Origin: DAOTEJ01 sp035454085
GTDB lineage: Bacteria; Pseudomonadota; Gammaproteobacteria; Burkholderiales; Burkholderiaceae_F
Assembly: GCA_035454085.1 (NCBI GenBank)
Contig: DAOTEJ010000001.1
Coordinates: 62,001-126,000 of the forward strand
Length of the DNA: 64,000 bases
Direction: 5' to 3'
In this document: piece by piece, positions 16,934-25,121 of the stretch
Position numbering within the stretch: the first letter of the stretch is position 1
Layout: each line of letters starts with the position of its first letter
Program-made: the position numbers and the translations under genes
Notes under the pieces: generated by a model
What the model was told of the DNA's origin: nothing
The model's database searches: none
What the model saw: the letters and a program-made list of their open reading frames with translations, nothing else

Positions 16934-17965
16934 TTAGAAGAGCTTGCCCACCTCACCCTCGGCGGCGGGCGAGATGCGTCCGAAGTGCAGATAGGCCTGG
17001 GGCGTGGCGATGCGACCGCGCGGCGTGCGCTGCAGGATGCCCTGCTGAATGAGGTAGGGCTCGACCACGTCCTCGAGGGTGTCGCGCTCCTCGCCGACGG
17101 CGGCGGCAAGGTTGTCGATGCCCACCGGGCCGCCGCCGAACTTGTCGATCACCGCGAGCAGCAGCTTGCGGTCGATCAGGTCCAGGCCCAGGGCATCGAC
17201 CTCGAGCATCACCAGCGCCGCGTCAGCCACCTCGCGGCTGATGGCGCCGTCGTGGCGCACCTCAGCGAAATCCCTGACCCGGCGCAGCAGCCGGTTGGCG
17301 ATGCGCGGCGTGCCGCGAGCGCGCCGGGCGATCTCGAGCGCGCCCTCGTCGCCGAGCCGGGCGCCGAGCAGGCTGGCCGAGCGCGCCACGATGTGCGCGA
17401 GGTCGGCGGTCGAATAGAACTCGAGCCGCGCCACGATGCCGAAGCGATCGCGCAGCGGATTGGTGAGCATGCCGGCGCGCGTGGTCGCGCCCACCAGCGT
17501 GAAGGGCGGCAGGTCGATCTTGATCGAGCGCGCCGCAGGACCCTCGCCGATCATGATGTCGATCTGGTAGTCCTCGAGGGCGGGGTACAGGATCTCCTCG
17601 ACCACCGGGCTCAGGCGGTGGATCTCGTCGATGAACAGGACGTCGTTCTTCTCGAGGTTGGTGAGCAGCGCGGCCAGGTCGCCGGGGCGCTCGAGCACCG
17701 GGCCCGAGGTCTGGCGCAGGTTCACGCCCATCTCGCGCGCCACGATGTGCGCCAGCGTGGTCTTGCCCAGGCCCGGCGGGCCGAAGAGCAGCACGTGGTC
17801 CAGTGCCTCGGCGCGGCCGCGCGCCGCGGCGATGAAGATCTCGAGCTGCTCCTTGACGCGCGGCTGCCCCACGTAGTCGGCAAGCAGTTGCGGGCGCAGC
17901 GCGCGCTCGACGGCCTCCTCGTTGGGTGTGCCGCTCGCGGGCGAGACCAGTCGGCTGCTTTCCAT
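16934..17965 (-). CDS. ruvB: Holliday junction branch migration ATPase RuvB
   Basis: A 343-residue AAA+ motor of the RuvAB complex, which drives Holliday junction branch migration in recombinational repair. It shows Walker A GPPGLGKTTLA (about 62-72), Walker B LFIDEIHRL (about 110-118), sensor 1 GATTRAGMLTNPLRDRFG (about 158-175) and the C-terminal winged helix (PYLIQQGILQRTPRGRIAT). Full length for the family. It lies 4 nt downstream of ruvA. The order ruvC-ruvA-ruvB on one strand is standard in proteobacteria. The stop is followed by a gap of 144 nt to tonB, which has its own promoter region. Confidence 0.97.
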   Translation of the reverse strand: MESSRLVSPASGTPNEEAVERALRPQLLADYVGQPRVKEQLEIFIAAARGRAEALDHVLLFGPPGLGKTTLAHIVAREMGVNLRQTSGPVLERPGDLAALLTNLEKNDVLFIDEIHRLSPVVEEILYPALEDYQIDIMIGEGPAARSIKIDLPPFTLVGATTRAGMLTNPLRDRFGIVARLEFYSTADLAHIVARSASLLGARLGDEGALEIARRARGTPRIANRLLRRVRDFAEVRHDGAISREVADAALVMLEVDALGLDLIDRKLLLAVIDKFGGGPVGIDNLAAAVGEERDTLEDVVEPYLIQQGILQRTPRGRIATPQAYLHFGRISPAAEGEVGKLF

Positions 17966-17969
17966 GGGG

Positions 17970-18545
17970 CTAGGGCTTGGCGAGGTTCTTCAGCGCGTGG
18001 CGAATGCCGTCGGACACGCTCGTGCCCTCGGGCAGGGACTTCACCGCGGCGGCGGCCTCGCGCTCGGAGTAGCCCAGCGCGGCCAGGGCATGAAGCACGT
18101 CGGCCTGCGCCTCGCTCACCGGCGTGGCGCCCGTGGCGAGCTCGGCGCCGAGCTTGCCCTTGAGCTCGAGCAGCAGGCGCTCGGCGGTCTTCTTGCCGAT
18201 GCCGGGCACGCGGGTGAGGCGAGCGCTTTCCTGCAGCGTGACCGCCTGCGCGAGCTCGGTGACCGTCATGCCCGAGAGCACGGCGAGCGCGGTGCGCGCG
18301 CCCACCCCGCTCACCTTGATCAGCTGGCGGAAGGCGGCGCGCTCTGCGGCGGTGAGGAAGCCGTAGAGCAGGTGCGCGTCCTCGCGCACCACCTGGTGGG
18401 TGAGCAGCACCACGCGCTCGCCCACGGCCGGCAGGTTGTAGAAGCTGCTCATCGGCACGTCGAGCTCGTAGCCCACGCCGGCGCAATCGAGCAGCACCTG
18501 GGGCGGGCTCTTGTCGAGCAGGCGACCCTCCAGGCGGCCGATCAT
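17970..18545 (-). CDS. ruvA: Holliday junction branch migration protein RuvA
   Basis: A 191-residue RuvA, the tetramer that binds the four-way junction and loads RuvB. An N-terminal OB fold (MIGRLEGRLLDKSPPQVLLD) is followed by helix-hairpin-helix motifs (LIKVSGVGARTALAVLSGM, about 69-87, and LTRVPGIGKKTAERLLLEL, about 104-122). The C-terminal domain III (about 145-191) contacts RuvB. ATG 18545 overlaps the ruvC stop by 4 nt (ATGA), so translation is coupled. Confidence 0.97.
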   Translation of the reverse strand: MIGRLEGRLLDKSPPQVLLDCAGVGYELDVPMSSFYNLPAVGERVVLLTHQVVREDAHLLYGFLTAAERAAFRQLIKVSGVGARTALAVLSGMTVTELAQAVTLQESARLTRVPGIGKKTAERLLLELKGKLGAELATGATPVSEAQADVLHALAALGYSEREAAAAVKSLPEGTSVSDGIRHALKNLAKP

Positions 18546-19132
18546 GCCGGGCCTCCGAGCTTGGCGGTCCAGGCGCGCCGGCTGCCCGAGCCGCGCGTGC
18601 GCACCGCCGCCTTGCCGCTGCGCAGCGCACCGTGCGGCAGGTTCAACAGTGCAAGCAGCGGGCTGGCGTGGGCGTGGCAGATGGCGCAGGCCAGCGCGTC
18701 GGCCGCGTCGGCGGCCGGCGCCGCGGGCAATTCGAGCAGGCGCGCCACCATCAGCTGCACCTGCTCCTTGCTCGCGCGGCCCGTGCCCACCACCGATTGC
18801 TTGACCTCGGCCGGGGTGTATTCGTGCACCGGCAGGCCGGCGGCGACCGCGGCGCAGATCGCCGCCCCGCGCGCCTGGCCCAGCAGCAAGGTGGATTGCG
18901 GGTTCACGTTCACGAAGACCTGCTCGACCACCGCGCGAGCCGGGCGAGTGGCGGCGATCAAGGCGCCGAGCGCGGTGAGGATGTGGCCCAGGCGGCTGCC
19001 AAGCTCGCCCGTGGGCACGCGGATCACGCCGGCGTCGACGCAGCTCAAGCGGCCCGAGTGGACCTCGATCACGCCGTAACCGGTGCGGTTGAGGCCGGGA
19101 TCGATGCCGAGGATGCGCAGCGGGGCAGTCAC
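18542..19132 (-). CDS. ruvC: Holliday junction endonuclease RuvC
   Basis: The resolvase that cuts Holliday junctions processed by RuvAB, 196 residues. It begins with a GTG (VTAPLRILGIDPGLNRTGYG); Asp11 is the first catalytic acid. Other signature parts are VVEQVFVNVNPQSTLLLGQARG (about 64-85, with the second acid Glu66) and the late acidic pair in AADAADALACAICH (about 141-154). The longer in-frame ORF upstream runs through ffh and is a shadow. GTG 19132 is 18 nt after the ffh stop and has only a weak ribosome-binding site. The C terminus is extended by a basic tail (SGKAAVRTRGSGSRRAW). Confidence 0.95.
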   Translation of the reverse strand: MTAPLRILGIDPGLNRTGYGVIEVHSGRLSCVDAGVIRVPTGELGSRLGHILTALGALIAATRPARAVVEQVFVNVNPQSTLLLGQARGAAICAAVAAGLPVHEYTPAEVKQSVVGTGRASKEQVQLMVARLLELPAAPAADAADALACAICHAHASPLLALLNLPHGALRSGKAAVRTRGSGSRRAWTAKLGGPA

Positions 19133-19149
19133 GCGGTCGGCCGGATCGC

Positions 19150-20538
19150 TCAACGCTTCATGCCGGGCAGCCCGCCGCGCAGGCCTCCCATGCCGCCCAT
19201 GGCCCGCATCATCTTGGCCATGCCGCCCTTCCTCATCTGCTTCATCATGGCCTGCATCTGCTCGAACTGATTCAGCACGCGGTTGACTTCCTGCACGGGC
19301 ACTCCGCTGCCCGTGGCGATGCGGCGCTTGCGGCTGGCCTTGATGAGTTCGGGCTTGGCGCGCTCGGCCGGGGTCATGGAGTTGATGATGCCCTCGACGC
19401 GGCGCAGGGACTTGTCGGCATCGGCGTCGCTTACCTTGCCGGCCGCGGCGGCGAACTGCGCGGGCAGCTTGTCCACCAGCCCCGACAGCCCGCCCATCTT
19501 CTTCATCTGGCCGAGCTGGCTCTTGAAGTCGTTGAGGTCGAAGCGGTCGCCCGCCTTGAGCTTGGCCGCGAGCTTCTGCGCCTCGTCGACGTCGATCGCC
19601 TTCTTGACGTCCTCGACCAGGGCGACGATGTCGCCCATGCCCAGGATGCGGCCGGCCATGCCCTCGGGGTCGAAGCGCTCGAAGCCGCCCAGCTTCTCGC
19701 CCACGCCCACGAACTTGATCGGCTTGCCGGTGACCTGGCGCACCGACAGCGCCGCGCCGCCGCGCGAGTCGCCGTCGAGCTTGGTGAGGATCACGCCGGT
19801 CAGCGGCAGGCGCTCGCTGAAGGACTTGGCGGTGTTGACCGCGTCCTGGCCGAGCATCGCGTCGACCACGAACAGGGTCTCGATCGGCTTGAGCTGCGCC
19901 TCGAGCGAGGCGACCTCGCTCATCATCGCCTCGTCGATCGCCAGCCGTCCGGCGGTGTCGACGATCAGCACGTCGAAGAAGTGGCGCTTGGCGTGATCGA
20001 GCGCGCGCGCGGCGATGTCGGTGGGGTTCTCGCCCACGGCGCTGGGGAAGAACTCGGCGCCCGCCTGGCCGGCGACGGTCTTCAGCTGCTCGATGGCGGC
20101 GGGGCGGTACACGTCGGTCGAGACCGCGAGGACCTTCTTCTTGCGGTTCTCGAGCAGCCACTTGGCGAGCTTGCCCGCCGTGGTGGTCTTGCCGGCGCCC
20201 TGCAGGCCGGCCAGCAGGATGATGGCCGGCGGCTGGGTGGCGAGGTTGATCTCGCGCGTGGCGGCCGGCAAATCGCCGCCGATCACCAGCGTGAGTTCGC
20301 GCTGGACCACGCCGACCAGTGCCTGCCCCGGGGTGAGGCTGCCCGCCACCTCCTCGCCCAGCGCGCGCTCCTTGATGCGCGCGAGCAGGTCGCGCACCAC
20401 CGGCAGGGCGACGTCGGCCTCAAGCAGGGCGATGCGCACCTCGCGCAGCATCTCCTGCGTGTTGGCCTCGGTCAGGCGGGCCTGGCCGCGCATCTGCTTG
20501 ACGACGCGACCGAGCCGTTGGGAGAGGGAATCCAGCAT
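19150..20538 (-). CDS. ffh: Signal recognition particle protein Ffh
   Basis: SRP54 homologue of 462 residues that delivers nascent membrane proteins to FtsY and the Sec translocon. It has an N domain, a GTPase G domain with GLQGAGKTTTAGKLAKW (about 104-120), DTAGRLAIDEAMM and TKLDGDSRGGAALS, and a methionine-rich M domain that ends RKGGMAKMMRAMGGMGGLRG. The start MLDSLSQRLG at 20538 fits the family; an in-frame ATG at 20568 would add ten residues and has AAGGA about 8 nt upstream, so it cannot be excluded. It is divergent from the ypjD-like gene with only 14-44 nt between starts, so the two share a very compact promoter region. Confidence 0.97.
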   Translation of the reverse strand: MLDSLSQRLGRVVKQMRGQARLTEANTQEMLREVRIALLEADVALPVVRDLLARIKERALGEEVAGSLTPGQALVGVVQRELTLVIGGDLPAATREINLATQPPAIILLAGLQGAGKTTTAGKLAKWLLENRKKKVLAVSTDVYRPAAIEQLKTVAGQAGAEFFPSAVGENPTDIAARALDHAKRHFFDVLIVDTAGRLAIDEAMMSEVASLEAQLKPIETLFVVDAMLGQDAVNTAKSFSERLPLTGVILTKLDGDSRGGAALSVRQVTGKPIKFVGVGEKLGGFERFDPEGMAGRILGMGDIVALVEDVKKAIDVDEAQKLAAKLKAGDRFDLNDFKSQLGQMKKMGGLSGLVDKLPAQFAAAAGKVSDADADKSLRRVEGIINSMTPAERAKPELIKASRKRRIATGSGVPVQEVNRVLNQFEQMQAMMKQMRKGGMAKMMRAMGGMGGLRGGLPGMKR

Positions 20539-20567
20539 GGAGTCTCGAGGAGGAGAGGCGGACTGCA

Positions 20568-20577
20568 TGGTATAAAT
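20568..20577 (+). promoter_or_regulatory. Extended -10 element just upstream of the ypjD-like start
   Basis: TGGTATAAAT fits the extended -10 pattern TGnTATAAT. Its expected start point, about seven bases downstream, coincides with the ATG at 20583. No Shine-Dalgarno sequence precedes that ATG (TATAAATCCTTC) and no good -35 box is visible. This suggests a leaderless mRNA for the ypjD-like gene. Based on sequence pattern only. Confidence 0.4.
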
Positions 20578-20582
20578 CCTTC

Positions 20583-21416
20583 ATGCAGTCAGGCCTGATC
20601 GCCGTATTCTACGGTGCCACCGCAGCGCTGTATGGCATCTGCGCCTGGCGCATCCTTGCAAGCCTGCGTTCCGACGAGACCCAGCCTCCGGCCTGGGTCT
20701 CGATGCTGCTGCCGCTCGCCATCCTGGTGCACGCGGTGCTGCTGGTGCAGGCGGTGTTCACGCCCGAGAGCATGCACTTCGGCTTTGCGCCGGCGCTCTC
20801 CGCCACCATGCTGGTCACCGTGGCCATCCTTTGGGTGGAGAGCTTTTTCGGGCGCATCCAGGGACTGCTCGCGCTGGTGCTGCCCTTCACGGCGGTGGCG
20901 GCTGTGCTGCCGGGGATCTTTCCTGGCTCGCCCCTGGGCGAGGGCACGAACTCGCCGCTGTTTCGCGCCCACCTGCTGGTAGCCATCCTCGCCTACAGCT
21001 TGCTCACGATCGCAGCCGTGCAGGGCCTGCTGATGGCCGCTATGGACCGTCGCCTGCACCATGAGCGCATCGATGCGCCCGGCGCGCTGCGCTTCCTGGA
21101 CCGGCTGCCGCCCCTGCTCACCATGGAGCGGGTCCTGTTTCGCCTGATCAGCGCGGGCTTCGTGCTGCTCACGCTCACGCTTGCCACCGGCGTGTTCTTC
21201 TCCGAAGAGATGTTTGGGCGGCCGCTGCGACTGGATCACAAGACGATCTTCGCGTTCGCCGCCTGGTTCGTGTTCGGGGGGCTGCTGGCGGGGCGCGCCG
21301 CGTTCGGCTGGCGCGGACGCAAGGCCCTGCGCTGGACGCTCTCGGGCTTCGGGCTGCTGATGCTGGCCTACGTGGGCTACCGGTTCGTGTTCGAAGTCGT
21401 GCTGGGACGCGCGTGA
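20583..21416 (+). CDS. CcsA/YpjD-type inner-membrane cytochrome c assembly-like protein
   Basis: A 277-residue integral membrane protein with about eight helices, of the cytochrome c assembly (CcsA/HemX/YpjD) family. Residues such as LFRAHLLVAILAYSLLTIAA (about 128-147), LDRLPPLLTMERVLFRLISAG and DHKTIFAFAAWFVFGGLL (about 219-236) are characteristic, including histidines that may handle heme. It lies next to ffh, the usual place of ypjD in proteobacteria. YpjD itself has no settled function; a direct role in heme export should not be assumed. The start has no ribosome-binding site (see the -10 element). Confidence 0.85.
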   Translation: MQSGLIAVFYGATAALYGICAWRILASLRSDETQPPAWVSMLLPLAILVHAVLLVQAVFTPESMHFGFAPALSATMLVTVAILWVESFFGRIQGLLALVLPFTAVAAVLPGIFPGSPLGEGTNSPLFRAHLLVAILAYSLLTIAAVQGLLMAAMDRRLHHERIDAPGALRFLDRLPPLLTMERVLFRLISAGFVLLTLTLATGVFFSEEMFGRPLRLDHKTIFAFAAWFVFGGLLAGRAAFGWRGRKALRWTLSGFGLLMLAYVGYRFVFEVVLGRA

Positions 21417-21658
21417 TGGGACGACTGCTCTTCTTCGTGTTGCTTGCGGCGGTGATCTACTTCGCGTGGCGCTGGCTGCGCGTGTCGCAGTCGCGCCCGC
21501 CCGCATCCGGCGCGACGCGCGACCCCGCCGCGCCGGCCGCGGAGCCGATGGTGCGTTGCGCCCACTGCGGCGTGCACCTGCCGCGGGGCGACGCGCTGCC
21601 TCGCGGCGAGCGCTACTACTGCAGCGAAGAGCACCGCCAGGCCGCCCCGCCGGGCTGA
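21416..21658 (+). CDS. Small PP0621-like protein with membrane anchor and cysteine pairs
   Basis: An 80-residue protein with one N-terminal helix (GRLLFFVLLAAVIYFAWRWL) and a short C-terminal metal-binding-like module: CAHCGVHLPRGDAL followed by YYCSEEHRQ. The CxxC...C..H pattern suggests zinc binding. The small PP0621 family of proteobacteria, found in front of pilS, has this form. ATG 21416 overlaps the previous stop (TGATG); a GTG three bases earlier is also in frame. It links the ypjD-like gene to pilS with 9 nt to the next start, so all are probably one operon. Confidence 0.75.
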   Translation: MGRLLFFVLLAAVIYFAWRWLRVSQSRPPASGATRDPAAPAAEPMVRCAHCGVHLPRGDALPRGERYYCSEEHRQAAPPG

Positions 21659-21667
21659 GGCGAGGCC

Positions 21668-23323
21668 GTGGCCGCCGCCTCCATCCTCGATCCGGCGCCC
21701 GCCTGGCGCACGCTGCGCTACCTCGCGGTCACCCGCGTGCTGGTGGCCAGCGCCGTGGCGCTCACGCTTGGCACCCTGGGGCCGCGCGGCACCCTGAGCG
21801 ACCCCGCGACCGAGCGCCTGCTGTTCATCGCGGCGGTCTACGTGGTGGCCGCTGCGTTGCTCGCCGCGCTGGCCGTGCTGGTGCCGCGGCGCTTTCTGGC
21901 GCAGACCCTTGCACAGTTGACGCTCGATCTGGCCTGCGTCTCGGCCCTGCTCGTGGCCAGCGGCGGCCTGCCGGGCGGCTACGCGATTCTCTATTTACTG
22001 CCGCTGGCTGGCGCCTCGCTGCTGCTGTCGCGCGTCCTGGCCTTCTTCTTCTGTGCGGTGGCGGTGCTGGTGGTGTTGTTCGATGCCGGGCTGCGCCTGT
22101 TCGCACCCCCCGGAGGCGAGCCGCTGATCTTCCAGGCCGGGGTCTTTGGCGCTGCGCTCTTCGGAGTGACCTACCTGCTCCAATGGTTGAGCGAGCGACT
22201 AGCCGGCCAGGAGCGCCTGGCCGCAGCGCGCGGGCGCGACCTTCAGAACCAGCTGGCGCTGAACCGCTTGGTGATTGCCCAGATGGACCAGGGCGTGATC
22301 GTGGTCGACCGCGACGGCCGGGTGCGCGCCAACAACCTCGCGGCGAGGCGCATGTTCGGCTTGCTTCCCGAGGCGCAAGTCACCGGTCGGCAGCTCGGCG
22401 AGGTCCCGGGCGCCGCCGCGCTGGAGGCGGCCTTCAGGCAGTGGCTGGACGGCGCTGCGCGCGGAGCCGTGCCAGCGCCGTGGCAGGGCACGCTGACGCA
22501 GGCACAGGCCGGCGCGCCGGGCCGGCTGGCGGCGCGCTTCATTCATCCGAGTGCGCCCGACGCCCACGAGATGCTGATCCTGGTGCAGGACCTGCGCGAG
22601 GTGGAGAGCCGCGCGCAGCAGCTCAAGCTCGCGGCCATGGGCCGGCTCACGGCCTCGATCGCCCACGAGATCCGCAATCCCCTGGCGGCCATCAGCCAGG
22701 CCGGGCAGTTCCTTGCCGAGGACAGCAGCGACCCGCTGCAGCTGCGCCTGGCGAGCATCGTGCGCGACAACACGCGTCGCCTGAACAGCCTCGTCGAGAA
22801 CGTGCTGCGTGTGGCGCGGCGCGAGCCCAGCTCGGCCGACGAGTTTCGCCTCGACGCCTTCCTGACCGACTGGCTGGCGGCCTTCACCGCGGACCGGGAG
22901 CTCGCGCCCGACCGCATCGGCCTGGATCTCGCGCCCTCCCTGACGGTGCGCTTCGAGCCCTCGCAGCTGCGCCAGGTGGTCGACAACCTGGTCGAGAACG
23001 CGCTGCGCTACTGCACCGATGCACCGGGCGCGGTACGGCTGGTGGCAAGGCGCAGCATCGATGGCGGCGCCGAACTGTGGGTGCTCGACGATGGTCCCGG
23101 TCTGAGCGGCGAGGCGCGCGCGGCCTTGTTCGAGCCGTTCTACACCTCGCGGGCGCAGGGCACCGGACTGGGCCTGTTCCTGGCGCGCGAGTTTTGCGAG
23201 TCCAACGGCGCGACGCTCGCCCACGCCGAGTACCGCGCCGTGGGTCAGGCGCAGCGCGAGGGCTTCGTGCTGCGCTTCGGCCTCGGCCGGCCGCTGGAAG
23301 CGGATAGCATTCCGACTCAATGA
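21668..23323 (+). CDS. pilS: Sensor histidine kinase, PilS-like
   Basis: A 551-residue membrane sensor kinase. The N-terminal region has about six helices (residues 15-180). A PAS-like segment follows (QMDQGVIVVDRDGRVRANNL, about 208-227). Then come the phospho-acceptor His333 in SIAHEIRNPLAAISQAGQ, the N box (VDNLVENALRY), the G1 box (LDDGPGL), the F box (LFEPFYTS) and the G2 box (GTGLGLFLARE). It starts with GTG at 21668. It is followed by pilR with a 4-nt overlap (ATGA). In PilS-PilR systems the kinase senses pilin levels and controls sigma-54-dependent pilin transcription. No pilin gene is nearby, so the target is elsewhere. Confidence 0.88.
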   Translation: MAAASILDPAPAWRTLRYLAVTRVLVASAVALTLGTLGPRGTLSDPATERLLFIAAVYVVAAALLAALAVLVPRRFLAQTLAQLTLDLACVSALLVASGGLPGGYAILYLLPLAGASLLLSRVLAFFFCAVAVLVVLFDAGLRLFAPPGGEPLIFQAGVFGAALFGVTYLLQWLSERLAGQERLAAARGRDLQNQLALNRLVIAQMDQGVIVVDRDGRVRANNLAARRMFGLLPEAQVTGRQLGEVPGAAALEAAFRQWLDGAARGAVPAPWQGTLTQAQAGAPGRLAARFIHPSAPDAHEMLILVQDLREVESRAQQLKLAAMGRLTASIAHEIRNPLAAISQAGQFLAEDSSDPLQLRLASIVRDNTRRLNSLVENVLRVARREPSSADEFRLDAFLTDWLAAFTADRELAPDRIGLDLAPSLTVRFEPSQLRQVVDNLVENALRYCTDAPGAVRLVARRSIDGGAELWVLDDGPGLSGEARAALFEPFYTSRAQGTGLGLFLAREFCESNGATLAHAEYRAVGQAQREGFVLRFGLGRPLEADSIPTQ

Positions 23324-24783
23324 ACGATCTCGCCCGCTCCTCCCACGCTGCCGGCTCCGCGCGCCGCGCGCCGGCCGTGCTCGTGATCGACGACGAGGCC
23401 GACCTGCGCGAACTGCTCTCGCTCGCCCTGGTGCGCCTGGGTCTGGACGTGGACACCGCGGCCACCGTGGCCGAGGCGCGCGGCCGGCTGGCCACGGGCC
23501 AGTACGCGCTGGCCTTCACCGACATGCGCCTGCCCGACGGCCACGGCCTGGATCTGGTGCGCGAGGCCGCCGCCGCTGGCGTGCCGGTGGCCGTGATCAC
23601 CGCCTTCGGCAGCGCCGACAACGCCGTGGCCGCGCTCAAGGCCGGGGCCTTTGACTACCTGACCAAGCCGGTCGACCTGGAGCAGTTGCGCGCCCTGGTG
23701 CGGTCGGTGGTGCGGCCGGAGCCGGGCGCGCGGGGCGAGGCCGCGGGCGCGAACAGCGCCGGCGCATCGGCACTGGCGCGCCTGATCGGTGAGTCCCCGG
23801 CGATGCAGCAGGTGCGCAGCATGATCCCGCGGCTGGCACGCAGCATGGCGCCGGTGGCGATCTTCGGCGAGTCGGGCACCGGCAAGGAGCTGGGCGCGCG
23901 CGCGATCCACGACGCCTCGCCGCGCGCCGCGGCGCCCTTCGTGGCGGTGAACTGCGGCGCGATTCCCGAGACACTGATGGAGGCCGAGTTCTTCGGCTAC
24001 CGCAAGGGCGCGTTCACCGGGGCCGATCGCGATCGCGAAGGCTTCTTCCAGGCCGCGGAGGGCGGAACACTTTTCCTGGACGAAGTGGGCGAGTTGCCGC
24101 TGGCGATGCAGGTCAAGCTCTTGCGCGCGATCCAGGAACGGCGCGTGCGTCGCGTGGGTGCCACCCAGGAGGAGGCGGTGGACGTGCGCTTGATCAGCGC
24201 CACCCACCAGGATCTGCCGCGCCTGGTGGCCGAGGGACGCTTCCGTCAGGATCTGTTTTACCGCCTCAACGTGATCGAGCTGCGCATGCCCGCGCTGCGC
24301 GAGCGCCGCGAAGACGTGCCGCAACTGGCCGAGACCATCCTTGCGCGGGTTGCCGAGCGCGTCGGTCTGCCCTCGGCCCGGTTGTCGCCGGCGGCCGCCG
24401 TCCGCCTCGCCGCTCATGTCTTCCCGGGCAACGTGCGCGAGCTCGAGAACCTGCTCGAGCGTGCCGTGGCCCTGTCGGGCGACGATGTGCTGATGGCCGA
24501 CGACCTGATGCTGCCGGGCGGCGAGGTCGACCTGCCGCTCGACCCGGAGCTGCCCGAGGCTGCCGCCACGCCGCTCGATGTGCCCGGCGCCCCCCTGGCA
24601 CCGGCCTTCGAGATGGTCGAGGGCGTGCCCAGTTCGCTCGAGGCCTATCTGGACGCCAAGGAGCGCGAGGCCGTGCTCGCGGCGCTGGCCCGCACGCGGC
24701 AGAACCGCACCGCCGCCGCGCAACTGCTGGGCATCACCTTCCGCCAGTTGCGCTACCGCATGCAGCGCCTGGGCTTGAAGTGA
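23320..24783 (+). CDS. pilR: Sigma-54-dependent response regulator, PilR-like
   Basis: A 487-residue NtrC-family activator. The receiver domain (about 15-135) has phospho-acceptor Asp68 in FTDMRLPDG and the YLTKPVDL lysine. The AAA+ domain has Walker A GESGTGKE (183-190), GAFTGA (230-235) that contacts sigma-54, and LFLDEVGELP. The C-terminal Fis-type helix-turn-helix reads NRTAAAQLLGITFRQLRYRM (about 463-482). The adjacent kinase pilS is the partner. It probably activates sigma-54 promoters such as that of a pilin gene, by family knowledge. The gene ends in GTGA, overlapping the next start. Confidence 0.9.
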   Translation: MNDLARSSHAAGSARRAPAVLVIDDEADLRELLSLALVRLGLDVDTAATVAEARGRLATGQYALAFTDMRLPDGHGLDLVREAAAAGVPVAVITAFGSADNAVAALKAGAFDYLTKPVDLEQLRALVRSVVRPEPGARGEAAGANSAGASALARLIGESPAMQQVRSMIPRLARSMAPVAIFGESGTGKELGARAIHDASPRAAAPFVAVNCGAIPETLMEAEFFGYRKGAFTGADRDREGFFQAAEGGTLFLDEVGELPLAMQVKLLRAIQERRVRRVGATQEEAVDVRLISATHQDLPRLVAEGRFRQDLFYRLNVIELRMPALRERREDVPQLAETILARVAERVGLPSARLSPAAAVRLAAHVFPGNVRELENLLERAVALSGDDVLMADDLMLPGGEVDLPLDPELPEAAATPLDVPGAPLAPAFEMVEGVPSSLEAYLDAKEREAVLAALARTRQNRTAAAQLLGITFRQLRYRMQRLGLK

Positions 24784-25121
24784 GTGGCTGGCGCCGGCTG
24801 AGTGGGCACGAGTTTCACGCCACGGTGGCCGCCACGCGAGGTGTCGCCCTGGTGATGCTCGGCTCCTCTGACTGCGGCGTCTGCCGGGCTGCCCACGCGC
24901 GCGCCCCGGACTTGAGCGCAGGCCTGGTGGACGTGTTCTTCGAGCTCGACGCCGGCGAGGCCGGCGCAGTCACACGCGAGTACGGCACGTTCCACCTGCC
25001 CGATTTCTTCTTGTTTCGCGATGGCGTGTTCCACGCCCGGTACTCCGCGCCGCTCGAGGCCCAGGCCTGGCGCGCGGCGCTCGCCGCAGCGCTGGCCGCA
25101 CCGGCGCAGGAGGAACCGTGA
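24780..25121 (+). CDS. Thioredoxin-like protein
   Basis: A 113-residue cytoplasmic protein with a thioredoxin fold and a C32-G-V-C35 active pair in LGSSDCGVCRAAH. The cis-proline region reads YGTFHLPDFFLFRDGVFHAR. The GTG start at 24780 overlaps the pilR stop (GTGA), and the gene overlaps ampD the same way at its end. No signal peptide. Genes of this kind commonly sit between pilR and ampD in Burkholderiales. It is probably a disulfide reductase or redox chaperone; the partner is unknown. Confidence 0.8.
   Translation: MSGWRRLSGHEFHATVAATRGVALVMLGSSDCGVCRAAHARAPDLSAGLVDVFFELDAGEAGAVTREYGTFHLPDFFLFRDGVFHARYSAPLEAQAWRAALAAALAAPAQEEP

Noticed and set aside
20568..20568. Ffh start at ATG 20568 giving 472 residues
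   Set aside because: Kept as an alternative only; the ten added residues are not part of the conserved N domain, though AAGGA lies upstream.
21668..24783. Type IV pilus gene cluster
   Set aside because: Only the regulators pilS and pilR are here; no pilin, prepilin peptidase or ATPase genes.
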